From Syntrophomonadaceae bacterium (lineage in GTDB: Bacteria > Bacillota > PH28-bin88): 47,571 nt of DNA. This document shows positions 17,775 to 26,772 of this stretch, piece after piece (position 1 is the stretch's first letter; each line of letters begins with the position of its first letter). The stretch lies in assembly GCA_018333865.1 (NCBI GenBank), contig JAGXSE010000026.1, forward strand, positions 1-47,571. Reading direction: 5' to 3'. The notes under the pieces were generated by a model that saw only the letters and a program-made list of their open reading frames with translations, was not told the DNA's origin and searched no databases. The position numbers and the translations under genes were made by a program.

Positions 17775-19490
17775 ATGGATATCTTTTCCCATGACCTGAT
17801 TATTTTGGGTTCTGGCCTGGCAGGTCTTCGGGCAGCTCTTGAAGCCGCAAGGGTCAGTGATGGGAAGCTTAACATTGCGATTGTGGCAAAAACTCAACTA
17901 ATGCGAGCTCATTCGGTTTGTGCTGAAGGCGGAACAGGGGTCGCTCTGAAACAGAACGAGGGGGACAGTCTTGAACTGCATGCCTGGGACACGATAAAAG
18001 GAAGTGACTTTTTGGCTGATCAGGATGCCGTTGATATTTTCGTCAGGACAATGCCGGAGGAAATCATTCAATTGGAGCACTGGGGCATTCCCTGGTCGCG
18101 GCGGCCAGATGGCACGATTGATTCAAGGCCTTTTGGCGGCCACACCTTCCCGCGGGCAGTTTTTGCGGCGGATAAGACTGGTTTTTTTGAAGTTCAAACC
18201 CTGTATGACACCTTGCAAAAATATGCCCATATTACCCGTTACGATGAATGGATGGCTACGTCTTTATTAATTAAAAACAACGCTTATTGCGGTTTTACTG
18301 CTATCGGTTTGGCGGAAGGGCGGTTTGCTGCTTTTAAGTCGAAAGCCTTAATTGTCGCAACCGGTGGGGCTTGCCGGATTTATGGTTTTACAACTTATTC
18401 CCATACAGTCACCGGTGATGGGATGGCGATTGCCTTCAAGGCCGGGCTGCCATTAAAAGATATGGAATTTATCCAGTTCCATCCAACCGGACTGGTCCCT
18501 TCGGGCATCTTAATAACTGAGGCTGCCCGCGGAGAAGGCGGTTATTTAATTAACAAGCAGGGCGAGCGTTTTATGTCCAACTATGCTGAAAAGATGATGG
18601 AATTGGCGCCTCGCGATATTGTTTCCAGATCCTCAATGTTGGAGATTGAACAGGGTAGAGGTTATCAGGGTCCGAAAGGTTTGGATTATGTTTATTGCGA
18701 TCTCAGGCATCTTGGCGCTAGCCGGATCAATGAGCGCTTACCGTTAATCCGGGAGGTGGCTATCAAGTTTACCGGAATAGACCCAATTTACCAGCCTATA
18801 CCAGTCAGGCCTGTTGCTCATTACTCTATGGGTGGTATTCATGTGGACAATGACGGGTGGACGTTTACGGAAGGCCTCTGGTCTGCAGGAGAAGCAGCTT
18901 GCGTATCTATGCATGGAGCCAACCGCCTAGGAACCAACTCAACTGCGGAGTGCCTGGTTTGGGGCAAAATCACTGGAGACAGAGCCGCAAAATATGCAAT
19001 GACTGTCAGGGCTTATCCTGATTTGCCGATGGATGAGGTTCGGCTGGAAGAGAATAGAGTAATGCATCAAATTTTTAATAAATCAGGTGCGGAAAGCCTT
19101 TATGATATCAGGCAGGAATTGCGGGATATCATGGATACGAACGCAGGAGTATTTCGTACCCGGGAGGGACTTGAGGAAGCTGTGGAAAAGATAGAGGAGC
19201 TGAAACAGCGATTTGAACATTCTTCCCTCAAGGATAAAAGTTATATTTATAACACAGATCTGGTTTCCTATCTGGAAATGGATAATATGCTTACCTTGGC
19301 GGAAGTTATCGTAAAGGGTGGACTTACTCGTGAAGAATCCAGAGGCGGGCATGCCCGGAGAGATTTCCCTGCAAGAGACGATGACAAATGGCTGAAGCAC
19401 ACATTGGCGTATTACAGGAAAGAAGGCCCTAAGCTGGATTATATACCTGTTCGAGTTACCACATGGAAGCCTGTTGAAAGAAAGTATTAG
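17775..19490 (+). CDS. sdhA: Succinate dehydrogenase/fumarate reductase flavoprotein subunit
   Basis: About 571 residues from ATG 17775, with GGGAGGA at 17762-17768. The FAD-binding N-terminus is LIILGSGLAGLRAALEAAR; the HSVCAEGGTGVAL segment holds the histidine that usually carries covalent FAD. Substrate-site elements are FIQFHPTGL, TEAARGEGGYLINKQGERF and RPVAHYSMGGIHVD, with GANRLGTNSTAECLVWG later. Together with the next three genes it forms a membrane complex linking succinate/fumarate to menaquinone. Direction (oxidation or fumarate respiration) cannot be told from sequence. Confidence 0.92.
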   Translation: MDIFSHDLIILGSGLAGLRAALEAARVSDGKLNIAIVAKTQLMRAHSVCAEGGTGVALKQNEGDSLELHAWDTIKGSDFLADQDAVDIFVRTMPEEIIQLEHWGIPWSRRPDGTIDSRPFGGHTFPRAVFAADKTGFFEVQTLYDTLQKYAHITRYDEWMATSLLIKNNAYCGFTAIGLAEGRFAAFKSKALIVATGGACRIYGFTTYSHTVTGDGMAIAFKAGLPLKDMEFIQFHPTGLVPSGILITEAARGEGGYLINKQGERFMSNYAEKMMELAPRDIVSRSSMLEIEQGRGYQGPKGLDYVYCDLRHLGASRINERLPLIREVAIKFTGIDPIYQPIPVRPVAHYSMGGIHVDNDGWTFTEGLWSAGEAACVSMHGANRLGTNSTAECLVWGKITGDRAAKYAMTVRAYPDLPMDEVRLEENRVMHQIFNKSGAESLYDIRQELRDIMDTNAGVFRTREGLEEAVEKIEELKQRFEHSSLKDKSYIYNTDLVSYLEMDNMLTLAEVIVKGGLTREESRGGHARRDFPARDDDKWLKHTLAYYRKEGPKLDYIPVRVTTWKPVERKY

Positions 19491-19501
19491 GGGGTGTATG
19501 A

Positions 19502-19939
19502 TTGGTGGAAAAGCGGGTGCACCGTGATAATCATTTAGGCCTGAAGGGATGGGCTATAGCCGGGAAGTATGGTGCTGAACGTTACCTTTACCTTCTTCAC
19601 CGAATAACCGGTTTAGGGCTCCTGACTTACTTGCTCCTGCATGTTTATGTAACTGGTGTCCGGATTCAAGGTGAAGCTGCCTGGGCCGCAAAAATGGCGG
19701 CAGTCGGGACGCCATTCTTTAAATTTGGAGAATTTCTGGTTGTGGTCGGCTTTATTTTTCATGCTCTGAATGGGATTAGATTATTGATCGTTGAGTTTGG
19801 TTATTGCATAGGCAAGCCGGAACGCCAGGAATACCCGTATGTTACTTCTGTGACTAAACAAAGACCATTAACGATTGCTGTTCTTGTTTTAGCTGGTCTA
19901 TTAATAGCGCTTAGCGGCTTAGAATTCTTTATTTTATAG
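19502..19939 (+). CDS. sdhC: Succinate dehydrogenase/fumarate reductase cytochrome b anchor, SdhC-like
   Basis: 145 residues with three hydrophobic helices. The first helix carries YLLHRITGLGLLTYLLLHVYV, and the second region FIFHALNGIRLL has the H-x3-G-x-R pattern common in SdhC anchors, so heme b ligation by histidine is likely. Start is TTG 19502 (or GTG 19505), with AGGGGGTG about 6 nt upstream, overlapping nothing. It sits 11 nt after sdhA. Name given by place and pattern. Confidence 0.82.
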   Translation: MVEKRVHRDNHLGLKGWAIAGKYGAERYLYLLHRITGLGLLTYLLLHVYVTGVRIQGEAAWAAKMAAVGTPFFKFGEFLVVVGFIFHALNGIRLLIVEFGYCIGKPERQEYPYVTSVTKQRPLTIAVLVLAGLLIALSGLEFFIL

Positions 19940-19952
19940 GAGGTGAACTTTT

Positions 19953-20327
19953 ATGATGAGAGAATCTCTGTTATGGGCCTCCTTTATGAAAGCAGCTCTA
20001 TTATTGGTAATAATGTTGGGGTTCCATATGGTGATGATGAATATGCATGCACTTTTGGGTTTTTTCGGCCTTCATTTGGGAGATGTATTGGAGTATAGTT
20101 CAGTTATGGAACGGGCCGCCAGTCCGTTGTGGACTCTATATTACGTCATTTTTTTAGCTGTTGCTTTATACCATGGTTTATATGGCTTCCGCTCTATTTT
20201 ACTGGAAACCTTCCCTGGAAGTAACGCCATTACCATTATTAACAGCTTTGTCCTTATAGTTGGCTCCATCGCCTTTATCTATGGCACCTATATCCTTATA
20301 CAATCTTACATGTTGGGAGGGGTTTAA
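19953..20327 (+). CDS. sdhD: Succinate dehydrogenase/fumarate reductase second membrane anchor, SdhD-like
   Basis: 124 residues with three predicted membrane helices, including LLVIMLGFHMVMMNMHALLG and the H-x3-G-x-R motif in YHGLYGFRSILLE. This pairs with the preceding SdhC-like anchor to bury heme and the quinone site. TAGGAGGTGA lies about 8 nt before the ATG pair. The stop codon abuts the GTG of the iron-sulfur gene, which suggests coupled translation and fixed subunit ratio. Confidence 0.8.
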   Translation: MMRESLLWASFMKAALLLVIMLGFHMVMMNMHALLGFFGLHLGDVLEYSSVMERAASPLWTLYYVIFLAVALYHGLYGFRSILLETFPGSNAITIINSFVLIVGSIAFIYGTYILIQSYMLGGV

Positions 20328-21170
20328 GTGGAACCCAACGAAACCCTTTATGAGCAAATATCAAAAAGAATTACTTTTAAAATCCAGCGATTTGATCCTT
20401 TGCAAGATAAAGAACCCTATCTTCAGGAATACTCATTTGATGTGTACAGCGGGATGACGATTTTAGACTGTCTAATTTTCATAAAAGAAAAGCTTGATGC
20501 TACTCTTTCTTTCCGGGCTTCATGCCGAATGGGGATTTGCGGCTCCTGTGGCATGTTGATTAACAGGTTTCCCAATTTAGCCTGCCAAACCCAATCCTTT
20601 TCTCTTAATTCGGATGTTATAGAAATTAAGTCGCTGCCAAATTACCCAATAATCAAAGACCTGATATCTGATTTGACTCTACTTTTTCAAAAGCATCAGA
20701 ATATTAAGCCCTTCATTATTCAAGAAAAAGAAGACACGGATTTAACTCTGGAGTATAAACAAACGCCTCAGGAATTGGAAGACTACCTGCAATTTGCGTA
20801 TTGCTTAAAATGCGGCATCTGCTTAGCGGCATGCCCTACAGTTGCCACAGATCGAGAATTTCACGGTCCGCAAGCTTTGGCTCAGGCTTTCCGTTACAAT
20901 ATTGATAACCGTGACAGTGGCCGTGAGGAACGAGACAAAATTATTGACCAGGCCCATGGTATTTGGCGATGCCACATGGCTGGAGCCTGTGCAGAGGCTT
21001 GCCCCAAGGGAGTCGATCCGGCGATGGCAATCCAAATAATGAAGAAACAAACAGTTATGGGTGCTCTTGGCATGCGCCGCAAAAAAAATCCAAAAGTGCA
21101 GGTTGAACAAGCTAATAACCAGGGACCAATCAATGCACCAAAGGCGCCGGAGCCTACGGTTGACAAGTAA
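20328..21170 (+). CDS. sdhB: Succinate dehydrogenase/fumarate reductase iron-sulfur subunit
   Basis: 280 residues. The N-terminal plant-type [2Fe-2S] domain has SCRMGICGSCGML and a later LACQT cysteine. The C-terminal domain has CLKCGICLAACP for a [4Fe-4S] cluster and CHMAGACAEACPKGVDP for the other cluster(s). The first motif reads C-x4-C-x2-C, as usual. It passes electrons from FAD to the quinone site. The GTG start directly follows the sdhD stop, with GGGAGGGG upstream. The C-terminal ~35 residues are basic and low-complexity. Confidence 0.92.
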   Translation: MEPNETLYEQISKRITFKIQRFDPLQDKEPYLQEYSFDVYSGMTILDCLIFIKEKLDATLSFRASCRMGICGSCGMLINRFPNLACQTQSFSLNSDVIEIKSLPNYPIIKDLISDLTLLFQKHQNIKPFIIQEKEDTDLTLEYKQTPQELEDYLQFAYCLKCGICLAACPTVATDREFHGPQALAQAFRYNIDNRDSGREERDKIIDQAHGIWRCHMAGACAEACPKGVDPAMAIQIMKKQTVMGALGMRRKKNPKVQVEQANNQGPINAPKAPEPTVDK

Positions 21171-21182
21171 GCTAAAGTTCTT

Positions 21183-21210
21183 TGAGGGGCTATGGGCCCC
21201 TCAGGCTTTT
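21183..21210 (+). terminator. Rho-independent terminator after sdhB
   Basis: An 8-bp GC-rich stem (TGAGGGGC / GCCCCTCA), 5-nt loop, then GGCTTTT. It lies 12 nt after the sdhB stop and closes the sdh unit. Confidence 0.8.
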
Positions 21211-21226
21211 GTATTAGGATAGATAA

Positions 21227-21257
21227 CTGCAGGATTTTCTTGCAGAAAGGCGAATAC
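21227..21257 (+). promoter_or_regulatory. Small hairpin plus conserved-looking tail upstream of polyprenyl synthase
   Basis: CTGCA (21227-21231) and TGCAG (21241-21245) enclose 9 nt, followed directly by AAAGGCGAATAC. I have the impression that similar hairpin-plus-AGGCGAAT elements occur in leaders of other Clostridia, but I cannot verify that here. Function unknown. Confidence 0.3.
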
Positions 21258-21282
21258 CAATTATGTTAGTCAATTAATAACG

Positions 21283-22278
21283 ATGGAAGGCTGTTTCAAT
21301 TCTATGTATGCATATTTGCCTCATAAAGAATTTTTCCAGGACTTACAGGACGTTGAACAAGGCTTGCTTAATTGTTTAGATACTGCAAATCCAGTATTGC
21401 AGGAAAGTCTTTCTCATTTGTTAATGGCTGGCGGCAAGCGATTACGGCCGACATTTGCCTTGCTAGCTGCCAGGTGCAATCCAGATGTAACAAATTTGGA
21501 CAATTTAATTCCCCTCGCAGTATCATTAGAATTAATTCATATGGCTAGCTTGGTGCACGATGATATCATCGACCTATCCGTTCTCCGGCGGGGGTTGCCG
21601 ACCCTTTGGACCAAATGGGGAGACAGGGTTTCAGTTCATATCGGAGATTTTCTGTTTGCCAGGGCTTTAGTCTTGATTTCCGATTACAATGACCCCAGAA
21701 TATATAGAGTATTGTCCAAAACCGGCGTTAGGATGTGTGAAGGGGAAATACAACAAATGGCTTCCACCTGTCAATCATCCCACTCTGTCAGGAAATATTT
21801 AAATCGGGTTAGGCTTAAAACTGCGCTGCTAATTTCTGCGAGTTGTCAGTTGGGAGCTATTGCGGTTGATTCCCCTGCAAAACACATTTCCCTATTGAAA
21901 AATTATGGTCATAATTTAGGTATGGCGTTTCAGATTACCGATGACTTGCTGGATTTAATCGCGGAACCGACAAGACTTGGCAAGCCGATAGGTAATGACT
22001 TAAGGCAGGGGATAGTTACTTTACCTGTAATACTTGCAATGCAGGATAATGCCCACCATCATTTTTTCAGCCGCCTATTGAATGCTGAACATAAAAGTGA
22101 AAGTGAAATCGAAGAAGCAATTGCGAGGATAAAACAGAGCGGCAGCTTGCAGGTTTGTGATAACATAGTAAACAAATATATTTGGAAAGCTAAAGAAAAA
22201 ATTGCTGGCTTGCCTGATACCAAAGCAAAGGAATCCCTGATCTGGATTGCCGATATGATTCCGAGCAGAAGCTTTTAA
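21283..22278 (+). CDS. Long-chain trans-polyprenyl diphosphate synthase (HepT/HepS2-like)
   Basis: 331 residues from ATG 21283; ATG 21304 is an alternative and has GGAAGG about 13 nt upstream. The isoprenyl synthase fold is clear: GGKRLRPTFALLAA, the first aspartate-rich motif LVHDDIIDLSVLRRGLPT, GDFLFARAL, and the second FQITDDLLDLI with GKPIGNDLRQG. It elongates farnesyl/geranyl diphosphate with IPP. Its place between men/sdh and heme genes suggests that it makes the menaquinone side chain. Chain length cannot be read reliably; no HepS1-like partner is nearby. Confidence 0.87.
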   Translation: MEGCFNSMYAYLPHKEFFQDLQDVEQGLLNCLDTANPVLQESLSHLLMAGGKRLRPTFALLAARCNPDVTNLDNLIPLAVSLELIHMASLVHDDIIDLSVLRRGLPTLWTKWGDRVSVHIGDFLFARALVLISDYNDPRIYRVLSKTGVRMCEGEIQQMASTCQSSHSVRKYLNRVRLKTALLISASCQLGAIAVDSPAKHISLLKNYGHNLGMAFQITDDLLDLIAEPTRLGKPIGNDLRQGIVTLPVILAMQDNAHHHFFSRLLNAEHKSESEIEEAIARIKQSGSLQVCDNIVNKYIWKAKEKIAGLPDTKAKESLIWIADMIPSRSF

Positions 22279-22304
22279 AATTTTTCTTGTGAGGTACAGT
22301 CGAA

Positions 22305-22937
22305 ATGCCAATGATGTACCCAGTAACACTAGAACTGGTTGATAAAGAGTGTCTGGTAGTTGGTGGGGGTGTGGTTGCGGAACGAAAAGTGCTGTCTTTG
22401 CTAGAATGCGGAGCTATAATAACTGTGGTCAGCCCCGCTATTACTACTATGCTTCGTAAACTAGCCGACACCAGCCTGATTAAGTATAAAGATGGTTGCT
22501 ACTCAAAAGATGATTTGCTGAATAAATTGCTGGTTATTTGCGCCACAAACAACCAGGTTGTTAATCAGCAGGTTGCTCAAGACTGTAAAGGAATTGGCAT
22601 CTGGGTTAATGTTGTTGATCAGCCTGAGTTATGCACGTTTCATGTGCCTGCTGTTATGCGGCGTGGTATGATGTCAATCAGTGTATCTACATCAGGCGCA
22701 AGCCCCTTGCTCGCGGCCAAAATTAGGAAGCAGTTAGAACAGGATTTCGGGCAAGAGTATGAGATATTACTTCAGATCATGGTGGAGGTTCGCAAAGAAG
22801 TTAATCAAAAAAATATTGACCCCATAAAGCGATATCAAATTTATTCAAAAATCTTAAATTCAAATATTATGCAATTAATCAAGCAGGGCAAGACTGAAAA
22901 GGTTAAGGAGTTGATTGCTGCGTGTACATCCTTGTAG
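22305..22937 (+). CDS. Precorrin-2 dehydrogenase / siroheme synthase N-terminal type
   Basis: 210 residues. The N-terminal Rossmann motif is CLVVGGGVVAERKVLSLLE, followed by VICATNNQVVNQQVAQDCK and NVVDQPELCTFHVPAVMRRG, then ISVSTSGASPLLAAKIRKQL. This is the CysG N-terminal/Met8p/SirC family, which oxidises precorrin-2 to sirohydrochlorin with NAD and may add iron. GTGAGGT lies about 10 nt before the ATG. Its 3' end overlaps hemA by 16 nt, so it belongs to the heme operon. Confidence 0.9.
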   Translation: MPMMYPVTLELVDKECLVVGGGVVAERKVLSLLECGAIITVVSPAITTMLRKLADTSLIKYKDGCYSKDDLLNKLLVICATNNQVVNQQVAQDCKGIGIWVNVVDQPELCTFHVPAVMRRGMMSISVSTSGASPLLAAKIRKQLEQDFGQEYEILLQIMVEVRKEVNQKNIDPIKRYQIYSKILNSNIMQLIKQGKTEKVKELIAACTSL

Positions 22938-24283
22938 TTGGATTAAACCATCGCTCTGCACCGGTTGAAATCAGAGAAACAGTTGCTTTTGGCGGGCGTT
23001 CTTTAATTGAGGCGCTTAATTTACTAAAAGGCAAACCAAACGTTGAAGGATGCGTGATCTTATCGACGTGTAACAGGACTGAAATATATGCAGCAGTTAC
23101 AGATTTAGAAATAGGGTTAGCCGGTACCTTCGAAACTTTCGCTCACTCGTGCGGTCAACCGGTCTCTGAAATAAGCCATTATCTTTACTCTTATGTGCTG
23201 TCAGATGCAATTAGACATCTGTTTAGAGTAGCTGCGGGATTGGATTCCATGGTGCTTGGAGAGACTGAAATATTAGGTCAGGTAAAAGATGCCTATCAGG
23301 TCGCCTGTAATGCTAATACCACTAACAATGTCATAAACTCCCTGTTCCAGCAAGCAATTACAGTAGGCAAGAGAGTGCGGATGGAAACAAAGATTGATCA
23401 AAATCCAGTGTCAGTGAGCTATACCGCTATTGAACTGATAAGACAATCTTTTGGTTTGCAGGGCAAATCTGTTATGGTTTATGGAGCAGGGAAAATGGCT
23501 GAAATGGCCTTGAAGTATTTATCTGAGTTTGAAACTGCCTCACTCTATATTATTAACCGTTCCTTCGATAAGGCTATCTTACTGGCAGAACGATATGGCG
23601 GCAGGGCTATTCCCATAAACCAATTTTATAACACTCTTAACGAAGTTGATATATTAATAAGCTGTACTTCAGCTCCTCATTATGTAATTAACCCGGCGGA
23701 GGTGCTGGAAACCATCGCTTTTCGCCGATGTAGAAAACTGGTTATGATCGATATTGCTGTGCCAAGGGACATTAACCCTGAAGTAGGTTCCATTGAAGGG
23801 GTTGTGTTGTTCGATATTGACGATTTGCAGCAAGTAGTAGACCATAACCTGTCAGAACGCAGAAAATTAGCTGCATTAGCTGAAACTATTGTCAGTCAAG
23901 AACTGCAAAATTTCCTAAAGTGGTTAAGCTCTTTATTTGTTATTCCTACCATTATTGCCTTGAAAGAAAAGGCAAATCAGATTAAAGAAGCTGAGTTAAC
24001 CAGAGCCATAAACCGTTTAGGCTTGATAAACGATAGGGAAAAGAAGATTTTGAATTCAATGGGCAACTCCATTATTAACCAACTTCTCCACGATCCAATT
24101 ATTAACTTAAAAGACTACGCTTCTAATCATCAAGGACATCTTTACGCAGAAGTGCTGCAAAACCTGTTTAATTTGGAAATAGAAGGGCAAAAACCGAGAA
24201 ATAAACCCGCAGGTTATGCTGCTGCAGCAGATTCGTCTGCTGGCCGGATAATAAAGATTGGAGATCAGGCGTATGACTCATGA
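22922..24283 (+). CDS. hemA: Glutamyl-tRNA reductase (HemA)
   Basis: 453 residues. The catalytic cysteine is in ILSTCNRTEIY (about residue 50). Other motifs: GLNHRSAPVEIRE, HLFRVAAGLDSMVLGETEILGQVK, the NADPH-binding VMVYGAGKMAEMAL and DIAVPRDINPEV. A C-terminal dimerisation helix ends the protein. It makes glutamate-1-semialdehyde, used by hemL downstream. The GTG 22922 start lies inside the preceding gene. A further about 30 residues at the C-terminus are alanine-rich and not conserved. Confidence 0.95.
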   Translation: MYILVVGLNHRSAPVEIRETVAFGGRSLIEALNLLKGKPNVEGCVILSTCNRTEIYAAVTDLEIGLAGTFETFAHSCGQPVSEISHYLYSYVLSDAIRHLFRVAAGLDSMVLGETEILGQVKDAYQVACNANTTNNVINSLFQQAITVGKRVRMETKIDQNPVSVSYTAIELIRQSFGLQGKSVMVYGAGKMAEMALKYLSEFETASLYIINRSFDKAILLAERYGGRAIPINQFYNTLNEVDILISCTSAPHYVINPAEVLETIAFRRCRKLVMIDIAVPRDINPEVGSIEGVVLFDIDDLQQVVDHNLSERRKLAALAETIVSQELQNFLKWLSSLFVIPTIIALKEKANQIKEAELTRAINRLGLINDREKKILNSMGNSIINQLLHDPIINLKDYASNHQGHLYAEVLQNLFNLEIEGQKPRNKPAGYAAAADSSAGRIIKIGDQAYDS

Positions 24284-25217
24284 AATAAGAATTGGTACCC
24301 GGGAAAGTGCGTTAGCCATGTGGCAAACCAACTGGGTAATTGAGTTTTTAAGGAAATACCATCCCACAGTACAATTTTCCGTTGTCCCCATTAAAACCAA
24401 GGGTGATAAGATAATCGATGTGGCTCTGGCAAAGATCGGGGACAAGGGGCTTTTTACGAAAGAACTGGAAATTGCTTTGCTCGAGAATCAAATTGATCTG
24501 GCCATCCATAGCATGAAGGACATTCCTACAGCCATTCCTGCCGGTTTGAAAATATCGGCCATTAGTCAAAGAACTGATCCCCGGGATGTTTTGCTGTCCT
24601 TAAATAGTTTCACTCTGGATACACTTCCCGCCGGTGCCAAAGTAGGCACTAGCAGCCTCAGGCGCAGGGCACAGCTTTTGAATTACAGGAGCGATTTGAA
24701 CATTTTAGACCTGCGTGGAAATATAGATACCAGGATGGCCAAACTGGAACGGGGCGAATTTAAAGCTATTGTTCTGGCCAAGGCCGGAGTTGAACGGTTA
24801 AAGATGGAAGAAAGAATTTCTGAGGCTATTTCATTAGATGTATGCTTGCCTGCTGTAGGACAAGGAGCGATTGGGATACAAACGCGGGTTGACGACGTGC
24901 AGACCATTGAGTTGGTTAGCGCAATCCATCATCCTGCAACCGCAGATGCCATTTTTGCCGAAAGATCCCTATTGCGAGAGCTTGAAGGAGGTTGTCAAAT
25001 ACCAATTGGTGCCTTGGGGCAAATAGAAGGTAATGATTTAGTGCTGGATGGTCTGGTAGCAAGCTTGAATGGAGATAGAATTGTCCGCTTAACTGCCTCC
25101 GGTCCGAGAACAATGCCTGATGCTATCGGGCGTGAGTTAGCTCATAAATTAATCGCAGAAGGAGCAAGGGAAATATTGCAGCAAGTTCGACGGGAGGCGC
25201 AAGTTTGTGAGCAGTGA
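24273..25217 (+). CDS. hemC: Porphobilinogen deaminase (HemC)
   Basis: About 314 residues from ATG 24273, with GGAG 9 nt upstream and 11 nt overlap with hemA. Motifs: RIGTRESALAMWQ, IKTKGDKI, HSMKDIPTAIP, GTSSLRRRAQLL, LDLRGNIDTRMAKL and LEGGCQIPIGALG with the cysteine that binds the dipyrromethane cofactor. It joins four porphobilinogens into hydroxymethylbilane. The 3' end overlaps cobA-hemD by 11 nt. Confidence 0.96.
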   Translation: MTHEIRIGTRESALAMWQTNWVIEFLRKYHPTVQFSVVPIKTKGDKIIDVALAKIGDKGLFTKELEIALLENQIDLAIHSMKDIPTAIPAGLKISAISQRTDPRDVLLSLNSFTLDTLPAGAKVGTSSLRRRAQLLNYRSDLNILDLRGNIDTRMAKLERGEFKAIVLAKAGVERLKMEERISEAISLDVCLPAVGQGAIGIQTRVDDVQTIELVSAIHHPATADAIFAERSLLRELEGGCQIPIGALGQIEGNDLVLDGLVASLNGDRIVRLTASGPRTMPDAIGRELAHKLIAEGAREILQQVRREAQVCEQ

Positions 25218-26754
25218 ATTGAAAAGAGCCATCGTGTACCTGGTGGGAGCAGGGCCTGGTGATCCCAGACTTATAACAGTAAAAGGTTTAGAGTGTATTA
25301 AACGATCTGATGTTATTATTTACGATCGTTTAGTAAGCCCAAAGCTTTTAAATTTTGCCAGGCCGGATGCGGAAATTGTATATGTCGGCAAATCGCCTGA
25401 ACAGCATACCTTAATTCAAACGGATATTAATAATTTGTTGGTGTCTAAAGCGAAAGAAGAAAAGGTAGTAACCAGGCTTAAGGGCGGTGATCCGTTTGTA
25501 TTTGGCCGCGGCGGGGAAGAAGCGGAAACCCTTTATGAACACGGCATTCCTTTTGAAGTGGTGCCAGGGATAACCTCGGCGATTGCAGTTCCAGCTTATG
25601 CAGGCATACCGGTTACCCATAGAAATATTAATTCTTCCTTTGCCATAGTAACAGGCAATGAAGTCCCGGATCGGGATGGGTCCCGGGTTGCCTGGGACAA
25701 ACTCGCTACGGCAACGGAGACAATTATTTTTTTAATGGGCATGGCAAACCTCAGCTACATTACATCTCAACTAATCAAATATGGTAAGGACCCAGATACC
25801 CCTGTAGCGTTAATACGGTGGGGAACCAGACCTGAACAGGAAACTTTAACGGGCTGCCTGGGCAATATTGCTGATGCGGCTGAAAAACAGGGCATTAAAC
25901 ATCCTGTTACAATAGTTGTTGGTGATGTTGTTAACTTGCGGGATAAGCTGAAATGGTTCGAGGATAAACCTCTGTTCGGCAAACGGATTTTGGTTACCCG
26001 CTCCCGCAACCAGGCTAGTATTCTTAGTTCGGCACTGGAAGATATGGGGGCTGAAGCTTATGAATTCCCTGTAATAGAAATTGTGCCTCCTTTAGATTAC
26101 TCGCCTTTGGACGAAGCAGTACAAGAAGTAAGACGCTATAACTGGATTGTGTTTACCAGTGTTAACGGGGTAAACTCATTCATCAGCCGCTTAAAACATC
26201 TGGATAAGGACATCAGAGACTTGTCAGGAATTAGAATGTGTGCTATTGGGCCGGCCACGAAGGAAGCTGTAAGGGGCCATGGGTTAAAAGTTGACTATCT
26301 CCCGGAAGAATACGTGGCGGAATCTCTGGTTAATTATTTTCGAGAGGAAGATTTGCGCGGGAAGAGATTTCTTTTGCCCCGGGCTGACATTGCCAGGCGG
26401 TTTCTCGCCGATGAATTGAGAAATATGGGTGCGATTGTGGACGAAATAATTGCATACCGGACTGTAAAAACACATGGCGATGCCGGGATGCTGCAAAGAC
26501 TCTTTGACCGGGGACAAATTCATGCCATTACTTTTACTAGTTCTTCCACAGTGAAAAACTTCCTTGAAATGTTTAGAGGTGCAGATATGGCAGATGTCCT
26601 GCAAGGAGTTGTTATCGCATGTATAGGCCCAATTACAGCTGCTACGGCAAAAGAAAAGGGTCTGCCAGTACATCTGATTGCAAAAGAATATACTATCGCA
26701 GGGCTGGTTAAGGTTCTTGCAGACCATTTTGCCCAATTGCCAAAAAAACAGTAA
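25207..26754 (+). CDS. Uroporphyrinogen-III C-methyltransferase / uroporphyrinogen-III synthase fusion
   Basis: 515 residues in two domains. Residues 1-245 are a SUMT: VYLVGAGPGDPRLITVKGL, VARLKGGDPFVFGRGGEEAE, VVPGITSAIAVPAYAGIPVTHR. Residues 260-515 are a HemD-type domain: GKRILVTRSRNQASILSSAL, IVFTSVNGVNSF, CAIGPATKEA, ITFTSSSTVKNFLEMF. The fusion closes the uroporphyrinogen-III ring and then methylates it to precorrin-2, feeding siroheme. CobA-HemD fusions are common in Clostridia. GGGAGG precedes the GTG start. Confidence 0.94.
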   Translation: MSSELKRAIVYLVGAGPGDPRLITVKGLECIKRSDVIIYDRLVSPKLLNFARPDAEIVYVGKSPEQHTLIQTDINNLLVSKAKEEKVVTRLKGGDPFVFGRGGEEAETLYEHGIPFEVVPGITSAIAVPAYAGIPVTHRNINSSFAIVTGNEVPDRDGSRVAWDKLATATETIIFLMGMANLSYITSQLIKYGKDPDTPVALIRWGTRPEQETLTGCLGNIADAAEKQGIKHPVTIVVGDVVNLRDKLKWFEDKPLFGKRILVTRSRNQASILSSALEDMGAEAYEFPVIEIVPPLDYSPLDEAVQEVRRYNWIVFTSVNGVNSFISRLKHLDKDIRDLSGIRMCAIGPATKEAVRGHGLKVDYLPEEYVAESLVNYFREEDLRGKRFLLPRADIARRFLADELRNMGAIVDEIIAYRTVKTHGDAGMLQRLFDRGQIHAITFTSSSTVKNFLEMFRGADMADVLQGVVIACIGPITAATAKEKGLPVHLIAKEYTIAGLVKVLADHFAQLPKKQ

Positions 26755-26772
26755 GAGTGAGGTTTTGAAATT

